Program-made: the position numbers and the translations under genes
Part shown: one piece after another, positions 1 to 7,616 of the stretch
Layout: every line of letters begins with the position of its first letter
How positions within the stretch are numbered: position 1 is the first letter of the stretch
Notes under the pieces: model-generated
Seen by the model: the letters and a program-made list of their open reading frames with translations, nothing else
What the model was told of the DNA's origin: nothing
Database searches by the model: none
Assembly (NCBI GenBank): GCA_900553065.1
Contig: USBZ01000036.1
Span: 1 to 19,245, forward strand
DNA length: 19,245 bases
DNA from: an uncultured Desulfovibrio sp.
GTDB taxonomy: Bacteria; Desulfobacterota; Desulfovibrionia; Desulfovibrionales; Desulfovibrionaceae
Direction of reading: 5' to 3'

Positions 1-18
1 ACTATAAGTTTTCGGGAA

Positions 19-46
19 CCCACAGCCTAGCTGGGGGTTTTCTTTT
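19..46 (+). terminator. Rho-independent terminator of a gene left of the window
   Basis: An 8-base stem (19-26 with 30-37, one A:G mismatch) closes a 3-base loop and is followed by a T-rich run at 38-46. It would end a plus-strand transcript arriving from outside the window. The mismatch and short loop make it moderate rather than certain. Confidence 0.5.
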
Positions 47-50
47 AACC

Positions 51-80
51 AAAAAGCCCCTGCCGCCATGCGACAGGGGC
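51..80 (-). terminator. Rho-independent terminator of the beta-propeller gene
   Basis: On the minus strand a stem GCCCCTG/CAGGGGC (80-74 with 62-56) with an inner CGC/GCG extension is followed by five T residues (plus-strand A at 51-55). It lies about 120 bases after the stop of the gene ending at 199 and faces the plus-strand terminator at 19-46, so two units converge here. Confidence 0.75.
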
Positions 81-198
81 CGGATCCGACAGGATCGTCT
101 GAATCCCGCGGAGAGACACTTCAAAAAAAACGGATACGCAGCCATCGGCACGTTTTCCGCCGAAGCATCGAACTCCGTGAGTTCCGAAAATAGGGAAC

Positions 199-1092
199 CT
201 ACTTTACGGGAGTCATCTTATAACGATAAATTTCATGCACTTCACTCTTATAACCGGGATACAGTCCCTTGGTCATGCCGAGCACGATCTGAGCGCCGCG
301 ATTCTGATGCACGAGCAGGTCGCCGGTGGAAGGATCCACGCACAGGCCTTCGATCTCACCCTGACGGATGGCTTCGGTAAAGGTCTTTTCCAGAATGACG
401 GGAGCATTGCTGGCCGAAGAAATGTCCACACGGTACAGATGATCAGGCTCGTTCTCGTCGGCGGTGCCGTCATCGGCGGTCAGGAACAGGGATCCGTCAT
501 AGTAGAACACACCCTGCACCCACTGTGGCACGGGCTGCAGATGCACCTTGCGCAGGTAGTTTCCGTCGAGATCGTACTCATAGAGATAACGTCCGGATTC
601 TTCTCCCACCCAGGAACACATCCATACGGTGCCCTTTACCGGATCCACGGTGATGCCGGAGGTTTCCTGCTGACCGGAAGCCTCGTTGAAGGGGAAGGCC
701 CTCTTGAACTTCAGGGTATTGGCATCATACACGGACACCTGAATGTCCTTGCCCACGCCGTCCATGAAGTTTTCCACGCCGCAGTAGATTTCGCCGTTGT
801 ACACGTCGATGTCACCGAGGTGATTCACGGCTTTGGTATAGCCGGTTTCAAAGGGCTTGTCGTTCTTCAGAACGAGCTTGCCTTCCATGTCATACTTGTA
901 CAGGGCCTTGCTGCAGCTTACATAGATGTACTTGCCGTCGCAGGCGACACCCTGACGACCGTCGACCTTCATCACGTCCTTCAGTTCATACGTATACTTG
1001 GGGGACATATCCGGTTCAGGCAGAGCACCGGCCTGACCGGCAAGACCGAAAACCGCCGCGGCGACAGCCGCTGAAACAAAAAACCTGTTCAT
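199..1092 (-). CDS. Secreted beta-propeller-like protein, function unknown
   Basis: A 297-residue protein with a clear signal peptide: Met-Asn-Arg, a hydrophobic Ala/Val stretch at 5-19, then an Ala-Gly-Ala cleavage site near residue 23. There is no lipobox Cys, so the mature protein is probably periplasmic. The rest repeats short strand-rich units with signatures such as DGKYIYVSC (about 52-60), SGITVDP, GVFYYDGSLFLT and GLCVDPSTGDLLV, typical of NHL/SMP-30/YncE-like propellers. I cannot assign a ligand or reaction. The start is supported by a GAGGAGG ribosome site four bases upstream. It has its own promoter (1148-1176) and a terminator at 51-80, so it is probably monocistronic. No catalytic motif is recognised; a lactonase-like or purely structural binding role are both possible. 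Confidence 0.85.
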   Translation of the reverse strand: MNRFFVSAAVAAAVFGLAGQAGALPEPDMSPKYTYELKDVMKVDGRQGVACDGKYIYVSCSKALYKYDMEGKLVLKNDKPFETGYTKAVNHLGDIDVYNGEIYCGVENFMDGVGKDIQVSVYDANTLKFKRAFPFNEASGQQETSGITVDPVKGTVWMCSWVGEESGRYLYEYDLDGNYLRKVHLQPVPQWVQGVFYYDGSLFLTADDGTADENEPDHLYRVDISSASNAPVILEKTFTEAIRQGEIEGLCVDPSTGDLLVHQNRGAQIVLGMTKGLYPGYKSEVHEIYRYKMTPVK

Positions 1093-1147
1093 AAACCCTC
1101 CTCAGGGTCATCAGGAGTCTTCCGGAATGGAAAGCTCCAGCAGCGGC

Positions 1148-1176
1148 ATAGTACGACAAAGCAACTTTTCTGACAA
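1148..1176 (-). promoter_or_regulatory. Sigma70-like promoter of the beta-propeller gene
   Basis: On the minus strand TTGTCA (1176-1171), a 17-base spacer and TACTAT (1153-1148) give a good sigma70-like match. Transcription would start near 1141, about 50 bases before the ATG at 1092. Confidence 0.55.
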
Positions 1177-1261
1177 TGCCGCGCCATTTCACAGCGTTGC
1201 ATGCGGAAAAGACATATTCCGGCCAGCGCATTGTCGCAGAAAGAAAGAGCAAAAAGAACGC

Positions 1262-1289
1262 AAAAAATCCCCCGCGATCTGCACGGGGG
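1262..1289 (-). terminator. Rho-independent terminator after the OsmC-family gene
   Basis: On the minus strand CCCCCG (1289-1284) pairs with CGGGGG (1274-1269) around a 9-base loop, and is followed by A then six T residues (plus-strand A at 1262-1267). It sits 19 bases past the stop at 1308 and closes the clpA-aat-osmC unit. Confidence 0.8.
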
Positions 1290-1307
1290 CTGAACAGGGT
1301 TCTGAAA

Positions 1308-1721
1308 TCAGGCCGGTACGGCGTTCACCCGGACCTCTATGCCTTCCATGAGCGAACGGGTAATCATGCATCCCTTCACAATCTTGAGGCAGTGATCCAG
1401 CGTTTCGCGATCGGCTTCGTCCACTTCCACGCGGACGTCCAGATCCACGGCCGTCACGAAGGAAACGCCGTCCTTTTCCTTCTTTTCCGCCCTTCCGGTT
1501 CCGACAATGCGCTTGTACTGCACGTCGCGGGCCAGAAGCGCCGCACTCAGCGTGCCGCAGAAGCAGTCAAGAGCAGCGCTCACAAGAAAGGCACGGGCCG
1601 TTCCCAGTCTTCTGTCCGGGCTGACACTGGTATAGTCGGCGTGAATGTCGCCCAGCAGCGGATGACCCGTACGCACGGTAAATCCCTGCGGGGTATGTTC
1701 GAATTCCACGACATCGCTCAT
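1308..1721 (-). CDS. OsmC-family protein (peroxiredoxin-like)
   Basis: The 137-residue product has the OsmC layout: an N-terminal strand-rich region, a helix with Cys53 and Cys55 (ALDCFCGTLSAAL), and a second half with Cys111 and Cys118 (CLKIVKGCMITRSL). OsmC/Ohr proteins reduce organic hydroperoxides with one Cys in each of these places; which of the four Cys here react is not settled by the sequence. The second site lacks the usual Cys-Pro, having Cys-Met. The Met at 1721 is preferred because AAGGAGA lies seven bases upstream; an in-frame Met at 1793 would run back over the end of aat and add 24 residues unlike the family. It begins 40 bases after the aat stop with no terminator between, so it is probably the last gene of the clpA-aat unit. 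It could be a YhfA-type OsmC-like protein of unknown substrate rather than a true peroxidase. Confidence 0.85.
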   Translation of the reverse strand: MSDVVEFEHTPQGFTVRTGHPLLGDIHADYTSVSPDRRLGTARAFLVSAALDCFCGTLSAALLARDVQYKRIVGTGRAEKKEKDGVSFVTAVDLDVRVEVDEADRETLDHCLKIVKGCMITRSLMEGIEVRVNAVPA

Positions 1722-1761
1722 GATGTTCTCCTTGCGTGAATGGTGATGAAAAAATTTCGGC

Positions 1762-2423
1762 TCAATCCCGGTACAGTTCGCCGAGTCTGGCAAGGAAAAG
1801 GGAGCGCGGGATCTCCTCGGCCCCCAGGTGCAGCATGTGAGGCGTCGTCTGCTGGCAGTCCACCATTTTCACGCCCCTCTCCCGCAGCCATGCCGTCAGA
1901 TGCACCACGGCCGCCTTGGAAGCACCCGCCAGTGAAACATGGATTCCCCGAAAAACGCTTCTCCTCTCTGCACGCCGTACAAGCCGCCTGCGAGCTCGCC
2001 GTTCTGCCACACTTCAACGGAATGGGCATGCCCAAGAGCGTGCAGGCGCTCATAGGCCTCGATCATATCAGGCACGATCCATGTTCCGTCCTGACCGGCG
2101 CGAGGCGTTTCGGCGCAGGCCCGGATGACTCTGCCGAAACAGGCGTCCACCGTGAACGTAAAGCGCCCGCTGTTGAGCACCCGGCGCAGGCTGCCGCTCA
2201 CATGGAGTTTTTCCGGAAAAAGGACGCAGCGCGGATCAGGCGACCACCAGAGAATGGGAGAATCTTCGTCGAACCACGGAAAAATGCCCTGCGAATACGC
2301 ATACAGCAGCCGTTCCGTCGAAAGATCGCCGCCCGCCATGAGCAGACCGCCCTCCACGGCATCGCTCACGGGAGGAAACCACAGCGGCCCGCCTTCGGGC
2401 ATCCAGACAAGATGGGCCGCCAT
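1762..2423 (-). pseudogene. aat: Leucyl/phenylalanyl-tRNA-protein transferase, frameshifted
   Basis: Aat moves Leu or Phe from a charged tRNA onto the N-terminal Arg or Lys of proteins, creating a destabilising residue that ClpS reads. The first reading frame (2423 down to about 1935) matches Aat almost residue for residue: LLMAGGDLS, YSQGIFPWF, PILWWSPDPRCVL, GTWIVPDMIEAYERLH, GHAHSVEVW, and FFGESMF. After ATG-TTT at 1940-1935 this frame turns to nonsense, while the next frame continues the family with AGASKAAVVHL, MVDCQ, HLGAEEIPR to a TGA at 1764-1762. One extra T in the TTT run would join the frames as GESMF-SLAGASK and give about 220 residues, slightly short of the roughly 234 usual; a 4-base deletion is also possible. 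The ATG lies 4 bases after the clpA stop, so translation is probably coupled. Whether it is a true lesion or a sequence error cannot be told here. Confidence 0.88.
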
Positions 2424-2427
2424 GACG

Positions 2428-4698
2428 CTACTGCCTGCTTACCGTAAATTCCAGATGCGGCGCATCCGGGCTCTTCACATCGGCCTGCACGACACCGCCC
2501 TTTTCCAGACCGCCGAAAAGCAAAAGCTCCGCCAGCTGATCCTCCACCTCGCTGCGCACCACTCTCTGAAGAGGACGCGCGCCCATGCGGGGATCGAAGC
2601 CGTGATCGGCCAGCCAGCGTCTTGCAGCATCGGTCAGCGTAAGCGTCACGCGGCGTGCGGCCAGTCCCGGCGCAAGCGCGGCCACGGCCTTGTCCACGAT
2701 GCGTTCCATAAGATCGCGACTCAGACTGTGGAAGGGAATCATGGCATCGAGTCTGTTGCGGAATTCCGGACTGAAAGTCTGCTCCACGGCGCCTGCGCTG
2801 CGGTCGGACGCGCTGCTCGTGGACCAGAAGCCCACGGGAGCCTGCGCCATTTCCCTCGCACCGGCATTGGTGGTCATGATGAGCACCACATTGCGGAAGT
2901 CGGCCTTGCGACCGGTATTGTCGGTGAGCGTGGCGTAGTCCATGACCTGAAGAAGAACATTGTAGATATCCGGATGCGCCTTTTCCACTTCGTCCAGAAG
3001 AAGCACGGCGTGAGGCGTCTTGCGGATGGCTTCCGTCAGAAGTCCGCCCTGCTCAAAGCCCACATAGCCGGGAGGCGAGCCGATGAGACGGGCCACGGCA
3101 TGCTTTTCCATGTATTCGCTCATGTCGAAGCGCACGAAGGACACGTCCAGAAGTTCGGCCAGCGCCTTGGCAAGCTCGGTCTTGCCCACGCCGGTAGGAC
3201 CATGAAAAAGAAACGACGCCGCAGGCCGATTTTCCCGGCTGAGTCCCGCGCGGGAACGCAGAATGGCCCGGACAATGCCGTCCACGGCCTGATCCTGTCC
3301 GAACACGCGGGCACGAAGATCCGCGCCCAGCGTCTGCAGCCTCTCCTTCTCTCCGCGGCTCACGCTGCGGGCGGGAATACCTGCCATGCGGGCCACCACG
3401 CGTTCGATATCCTGCACGGACACCACGGCCCCCCGGCGGAAGCCGGGCTTCAGACTGGCGGCAGCGCCCGCCCCGTCCATGACGTCGATGGCCTTGTCCG
3501 GCAGAAGACGATCCTGAACATGGCGTGCCGAAAGTTCCACGGCCGCCTGAACGGCGCCCTTCGAATAGCGGACGCCGTGAAATTTCTCATAGCGGTCCTG
3601 CAGGCCCTTCAGGATGGCCAGACAGTCCTCCTGCGAAGGCTCGCGCACGTCGATGCACTGAAAACGGCGGCTCAGCGCGCGGTCCTTCTCAAAATGATTG
3701 CGGTATTCCTCATGCGTGGTGGAGCCGATGCAGCGCAGCTCCCCGGCGGCCAGCACGGGCTTGAGCAGATTGGACGCGTCCATGGAGCCGCCGCTGGTGG
3801 CTCCCGCGCCTACGATGGTATGAATCTCGTCAATAAAGAGAATGGAGCCGGGCTTCTGCCGAAGCTCGCTCACCACGTCCTTGATGCGGGCTTCAAAGTC
3901 GCCGCGGTACTTGGATCCGGCAAGCAACGAGCCTAAGTCAAGGGAATAGACGGCAATGGAACGGAAGGCGCGAGGCACGTTTCCCTGGGCGATGCGATAG
4001 GCCAGTCCTTCGGCAATGGCGGTCTTGCCGGTACCCGGCTCCCCCACCAGAAGAGGATTGTTCTTGCGACGCCTGGAAAGCACTTCAAAAAGCCGGGCCA
4101 GCTCGTTCTCACGCCCGACCAGAGGATCAATGCGCCCCTGTTTTGCCTTTTCCACCAGGTCCACGGCATACCGTTCCAGGGCAGACGCCTGAGGAGCTTC
4201 CTCCTGCTGAGGCTTTTCCGCCGCTTCGCTGCTGCGCCTGCGGGCCGCCTGCCGCAGAATTTCCGGCAGTTCGTGAGAAATGAACTCCAGCACCCGCAAT
4301 CTGTCCACACCCTGCTTGCGCATATAGAACGCCGCCCAGCAGTCGGGTTCCTCGAACATGGCGGCGAGCACGTCGCCCACGTCGGCATCCTTGCGACCGG
4401 AGGACTGCACATGGGCAAGCGCCCTTTCCAGCACTCTCTCCAGAGCCTCGGTCTGCAGGACCTCGCTTTCAGGTTCGGGCTGCTCCGGCCCCACGGCAGG
4501 AAGATAGCGGGAAAGATACTCGTCGAGCTGATGCCGCAGCGTGGGCAGATCCGCACCGCAGCCCTTGAGTATGACACGACCGAGCTGCTCGCGGGTCATG
4601 GCGAGCAGAACATGTTCCACGGTAAGACATTCGTGGCGGCGCGAACGCATTTCCATGACGGCGAGCGCCAGCGCCTGCATCAGAGAACGTGCCATCAT
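2428..4698 (-). CDS. clpA: ATP-dependent Clp protease ATP-binding subunit ClpA
   Basis: ClpA is the hexameric AAA+ unfoldase that feeds substrates into ClpP, with ClpS-delivered N-degron proteins as one class. At 756 residues it matches the E. coli length. In order: the Clp N domain (about 1-145); the first AAA+ module with Walker A GEPGTGKT (219-226) and Walker B ILFIDE (286-291); the second module with GPTGVGKT (500-507) and VLLLDE (575-580); a ClpP-contact loop reading Val-Gly-Phe (622-624), in place of the usual Ile-Gly-Leu; and the C-terminal D2-small domain (GARPLQRV). There is no middle domain, which separates it from ClpB and ClpC. Two ATG codons in tandem begin the frame; AAAGGGG lies 9 bases before the first. 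A sigma70-like promoter sits 36 bases upstream, and aat follows after 4 bases. Confidence 0.97.
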   Translation of the reverse strand: MMARSLMQALALAVMEMRSRRHECLTVEHVLLAMTREQLGRVILKGCGADLPTLRHQLDEYLSRYLPAVGPEQPEPESEVLQTEALERVLERALAHVQSSGRKDADVGDVLAAMFEEPDCWAAFYMRKQGVDRLRVLEFISHELPEILRQAARRRSSEAAEKPQQEEAPQASALERYAVDLVEKAKQGRIDPLVGRENELARLFEVLSRRRKNNPLLVGEPGTGKTAIAEGLAYRIAQGNVPRAFRSIAVYSLDLGSLLAGSKYRGDFEARIKDVVSELRQKPGSILFIDEIHTIVGAGATSGGSMDASNLLKPVLAAGELRCIGSTTHEEYRNHFEKDRALSRRFQCIDVREPSQEDCLAILKGLQDRYEKFHGVRYSKGAVQAAVELSARHVQDRLLPDKAIDVMDGAGAAASLKPGFRRGAVVSVQDIERVVARMAGIPARSVSRGEKERLQTLGADLRARVFGQDQAVDGIVRAILRSRAGLSRENRPAASFLFHGPTGVGKTELAKALAELLDVSFVRFDMSEYMEKHAVARLIGSPPGYVGFEQGGLLTEAIRKTPHAVLLLDEVEKAHPDIYNVLLQVMDYATLTDNTGRKADFRNVVLIMTTNAGAREMAQAPVGFWSTSSASDRSAGAVEQTFSPEFRNRLDAMIPFHSLSRDLMERIVDKAVAALAPGLAARRVTLTLTDAARRWLADHGFDPRMGARPLQRVVRSEVEDQLAELLLFGGLEKGGVVQADVKSPDAPHLEFTVSRQ

Positions 4699-4733
4699 CG
4701 ACGGATACCCCTTTTTTCTGGAAACATTCTCCT

Positions 4734-4762
4734 ATTGTACCTGCGTGTACCGGAGATTGCAA
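4734..4762 (-). promoter_or_regulatory. Sigma70-like promoter of clpA-aat-osmC
   Basis: On the minus strand TTGCAA (4762-4757), a 17-base spacer and TACAAT (4739-4734) fit sigma70 well. Together with the terminator between clpS and this point, it makes clpA the first gene of its own unit, with a leader of roughly 29 bases. Confidence 0.6.
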
Positions 4763-4940
4763 GCTGCCGCTGCATGCCGTCCTCTCCGTGTCCGGCGCCC
4801 GGCAGAACAACCTTATTCCGTCTTCCCGCGTGCGGCGGCGCTCGGCTTTCGGGACGCAGAAAATCCCCCGGAAACGGGCAGCCCGCTCTCCTGCGGCCGA
4901 AAAAAAGCTCCCCGGATCCTCACCGTACCGCAGAGGAAGA

Positions 4941-4973
4941 AAAAGGCGGCCGTTTCAAAAAACGACCGCCTTT
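4941..4973 (-). terminator. Rho-independent terminator after clpS
   Basis: On the minus strand AAAGGCGG-x-CGTT pairs with AACG-x-CCGCCTTT (one mismatch within the stem), followed by a T-rich tail (plus-strand A run at 4940-4944). It begins 5 bases after the clpS stop and separates the prfA-clpS unit from clpA. The 4763-4940 stretch between it and the clpA promoter holds no gene I can support. Confidence 0.8.
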
Positions 4974-4977
4974 CCTG

Positions 4978-5298
4978 CTATTCCTCTTCCATGGTACAGC
5001 GGAGAGGGAACCCCGCCGCCTGGGCACGGCTCGCCACCTGCGCCACGCGGAACTCCGCTATCTCGCGGGGGTACACGCCGCACACCCCCGTGCCCTTCTC
5101 GTGAACGGAGAGCATGATGGTGACGGACTCCTCCTGCGTTTTATGGAAGACCTCTTCCAGAATTTTGACGACGAAATCCATCGTCGTGTAATCGTCGTTA
5201 TGGAGGAGCACCCGGAACATGGCCGGTTCCTTCAGCTCTTCCTCCAGCGTGACGCCCGACTCGGTGCCGGATGCGCCTTCGGTGCAGTCCTGACTCAT
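4978..5298 (-). CDS. clpS: ClpS, N-degron adaptor of ClpAP
   Basis: ClpS binds proteins with Leu, Phe, Tyr or Trp at the N-terminus and hands them to ClpA. The 106-residue product has a disordered acidic N-terminal arm (1-26) and the ClpS core. The residues that hold the N-terminal amino group in E. coli are all present and fall at the same numbers: Asn34, Asp35, Asp36 and His66 (LHNDDYT; SVHEKG). The conserved core continues as CGVYPREIAEFRV and PLRCTMEEE. The start has GGGAGG five bases upstream and lies 16 bases after the prfA stop, so it is read as the last gene of the DUF1385-prfA-clpS unit. ClpA begins 280 bases further on, from a different promoter, so adaptor and unfoldase are neighbours but probably not strictly co-transcribed. 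Confidence 0.97.
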   Translation of the reverse strand: MSQDCTEGASGTESGVTLEEELKEPAMFRVLLHNDDYTTMDFVVKILEEVFHKTQEESVTIMLSVHEKGTGVCGVYPREIAEFRVAQVASRAQAAGFPLRCTMEEE

Positions 5299-5314
5299 GT
5301 CAGCCTCCCGCTGT

Positions 5315-6382
5315 TTACTCCATTTCGGCCTTCAGGGCGTCGGCCTGAGCCTGAGAGGCAAGGGCTTCCACCATATCTTCGATTTCGCCTTCCATGAAGC
5401 GGTCAAGAGAGTACATGGTAAGATTGATGCGGTGATCGGTCACGCGGCCCTGCGGGAAGTTGTAGGTGCGGATACGTTCGGAGCGGTCGCCGGAACCGAC
5501 CTGGGAACGACGTTCCGCCGCTTCTGAGGCGTGCTGCTTTTCCTGCTCCGCCTGAAGAATACGCGAGGCAAGCACCTTCATGGCGCGGGCCTTGTTCTTG
5601 TGCTGGGAGCGTTCGTCTTCGCAGGTGACCACGATGCCCGTGGGAATATGCGTGATGCGCACGGCGGATTCGGTCTTGTTGACGTGCTGACCGCCCGCGC
5701 CGGAAGCGCGGTACACGTCGATGCGCAGATCTTCCGGACGGAGATTCACGTCCACTTCCTCGGCTTCGGGCATGACGGCCACGGTGGCGGCGGAAGTATG
5801 GATGCGGCCCTGCGATTCCGTGGCGGGCACACGCTGCACGCGGTGCGTGCCGGATTCATAGCGCAGACGGCTGTACACGCGCTTGCCGGAAACCAGCGCG
5901 ATGACTTCCTTGTAGCCGCCGGCATCGGTGGGCATTTCGGAAATGATTTCCACCTTCCAGTGCTGCATTTCGGCATAGCGGCAGTACATGTGGAAAAGGT
6001 CGGCGGCAAAGAGCGCCGCTTCGTCGCCGCCGGTACCGGCGCGCACTTCGAGCACGGTGTTCTTTTCATCCAGAGGATCCGGGGGCAGCAGCATGAGGCG
6101 CAGCTTGTGCTCGCGTTCCGGCAGCTCCTTTTCAATGCGCCGGATCTCCTCCTGCGCCATGTCGCGGATGTCGTGATCCTCGTCGCTCAGAAGTTCCTTG
6201 TTTTCCTCAAGCTGTTTCTGGAGATCGCGATACTCCCTGTAGGCGAGAACAACAGGTTCCACATCGGCGCGCGCCTTGGCGGTCTTGCGGTACTGTTCGG
6301 GATCGGACAGCACGGCAGGGTCGGCAAGGCTCTGCTCCAGTTCCTCATATCGTTTTTCCAGATTTTCCAGTTTCGCAAACAT
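5315..6382 (-). CDS. prfA: Peptide chain release factor 1
   Basis: RF1 recognises UAA and UAG stop codons on the ribosome and triggers hydrolysis of the finished chain. The 355-residue protein (E. coli 360) has the N-terminal coiled-coil domain (1-110), the Pro-Ala-Thr recognition motif at 186-188 (VPATESQG), which marks RF1 rather than RF2 (which has Ser-Pro-Phe), and the catalytic Gly-Gly-Gln at 230-232 (SGAGGQHVNK). The C-terminal DERSQHKNKA segment is also intact. The stop of the DUF1385 gene lies only 2 bases before the ATG, and the GGAG ribosome site is inside that gene's last codons, so translation is probably coupled. The Gln methyltransferase gene prmC, which often follows prfA, is not here; clpS takes that place. 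Confidence 0.98.
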   Translation of the reverse strand: MFAKLENLEKRYEELEQSLADPAVLSDPEQYRKTAKARADVEPVVLAYREYRDLQKQLEENKELLSDEDHDIRDMAQEEIRRIEKELPEREHKLRLMLLPPDPLDEKNTVLEVRAGTGGDEAALFAADLFHMYCRYAEMQHWKVEIISEMPTDAGGYKEVIALVSGKRVYSRLRYESGTHRVQRVPATESQGRIHTSAATVAVMPEAEEVDVNLRPEDLRIDVYRASGAGGQHVNKTESAVRITHIPTGIVVTCEDERSQHKNKARAMKVLASRILQAEQEKQHASEAAERRSQVGSGDRSERIRTYNFPQGRVTDHRINLTMYSLDRFMEGEIEDMVEALASQAQADALKAEME

Positions 6383-6384
6383 AG

Positions 6385-7395
6385 TTACTCCGTCACGGTA
6401 GTGTCAGGGGATTCAAAACGGGCGGCAAAGGGGCTTTCCGGCCCGAGCGCCTCGCGAAGCGCGGCCACGGCAACCTCGAGCTGATCGTCATCCGGCTCCC
6501 GTGTGGTCAAAAGCTGAAGAAAAAGGCCCGGAGCACGCAGAATTCTGCCCCAGAAGCCATTCTTCAACACGGCCGCATAGCGTATGATCTCATAGGCCAG
6601 TGCGCTCACCGGCACTATCAGCAGTATTTTAAAAAACACGATGCCCGCATGGCGAACGACGGCCGAGGAAGGATCCCATACCGAAAGCAGCAGGGGAACC
6701 AGCACCGCATGAAGCATGATGGCCACGGAAAGCACGAAAAGAAGAAACGTGGTGCCGCAGCGCGGATGCAGGCGCGAACACGCGCGGGCCGTCTGCACCG
6801 TGACCATGCCGCCCTTTTCAAAGGCATGAATGGTTTTGTGTTCCGCGCCGTGATACTGAAACACGCGGCGGATGTCGGGCATGAAGGATATGGCGGCAAT
6901 GTAGCCGATGAACATGAGAAACTTGAAAAGCCCGTCCCAGAGATGAAACGAAAGGCCCTTCATGTCTCCGGAAAGTCCCAGCCACTGCATGGCCGTGGCC
7001 AGAAGATGCGGCGCGGCCACGAAAAGCAGCACCGCGGCAAAAAGCGCCATGAACAGGCTGAGCACGACCTGCCAGCGGGTCATGGGGGCGGAGTCGTCGT
7101 CTCCGAGGGAAAGGTCGGCCGAACGGTTCAGCGCCCGTATGCCGTTGGACAGCGTTTCCACCATGACGGGAAATCCGCGCAGGAAACGGACGCCTCTCAG
7201 GCCTTCCGGCCCCAGCGAACGCCAGCGGCGGCTTTCCACGGAAATGCTGCCGGAAGGACGCCGCACGGCCAGCGCATAGGAGGCTCCGTTGCGCATGAGC
7301 ACGCCTTCCATGACGGCCTGACCGCCCACGAGCGGCAGCGCGCAGCTTTCGCCGGTGAGCATCATGAGACGCAGAAAAGAAGGAAACTTTTTCAT
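6385..7395 (-). CDS. DUF1385 (YqhQ-type) membrane protein, function unknown
   Basis: A 336-residue protein with the DUF1385 signatures: VGGQAVMEGVLMR (23-35), HGAEHKTIHAFE (182-193) and PRCGTTF (211-217). Hydrophobic segments at about 108-134, 155-172, 215-239 and 252-274 suggest four membrane passes with the conserved His/Glu/Cys-rich stretch between the second and third. No biochemical role is established for the family as far as I know; conserved Glu, His and Cys residues could bind metal, which is speculation. Genes of this family commonly lie beside rpmE and prfA, as here. The start is supported by AGGA seven bases upstream. It appears to open the unit DUF1385-prfA-clpS; I see no convincing promoter in the 150 bases before it. 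Confidence 0.9.
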   Translation of the reverse strand: MKKFPSFLRLMMLTGESCALPLVGGQAVMEGVLMRNGASYALAVRRPSGSISVESRRWRSLGPEGLRGVRFLRGFPVMVETLSNGIRALNRSADLSLGDDDSAPMTRWQVVLSLFMALFAAVLLFVAAPHLLATAMQWLGLSGDMKGLSFHLWDGLFKFLMFIGYIAAISFMPDIRRVFQYHGAEHKTIHAFEKGGMVTVQTARACSRLHPRCGTTFLLFVLSVAIMLHAVLVPLLLSVWDPSSAVVRHAGIVFFKILLIVPVSALAYEIIRYAAVLKNGFWGRILRAPGLFLQLLTTREPDDDQLEVAVAALREALGPESPFAARFESPDTTVTE

Positions 7396-7544
7396 GCCCT
7401 GTCCTGAAGACGTTTCCGCCGGACGTTGCGGGACGTCGTATCGAGAGAAAAATCTTCTTCAAGCAGCCCGTTTTTTTCTGCAAGGCGGCAGACAGGCGGG
7501 CGAATGACCTTTTCCGACATACCTGAAAAGACGAAACTCCAAAC

Positions 7545-7578
7545 TCAAAAACCTCCCCAGGGAAAGCCTGGGGAGGTT
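7545..7578 (-). terminator. Rho-independent terminator after rpmE
   Basis: On the minus strand a perfect 12-base stem (7578-7567 with 7561-7550) around a 5-base loop is followed by T residues (plus-strand A at 7547-7550). It lies 38 bases after the rpmE stop, so rpmE is probably transcribed alone and the DUF1385 gene starts a new unit. Confidence 0.88.
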
Positions 7579-7616
7579 CCGCTCGTTCCCGGCTCGATGC
7601 GACGCCGGAACAAGCG

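Noticed and set aside
2125..3936. A 603-residue open frame on the plus strand opposite clpA
   Set aside because: It runs antisense to a clearly conserved clpA, has no ribosome site, and gives a His/Arg/Gly-rich product, the usual by-product of GC-rich codon bias.
7396..7544. Promoter before the DUF1385 gene
   Set aside because: The best candidate (TTGAAG with TACGAC at 16 bases) is too far from consensus to support.
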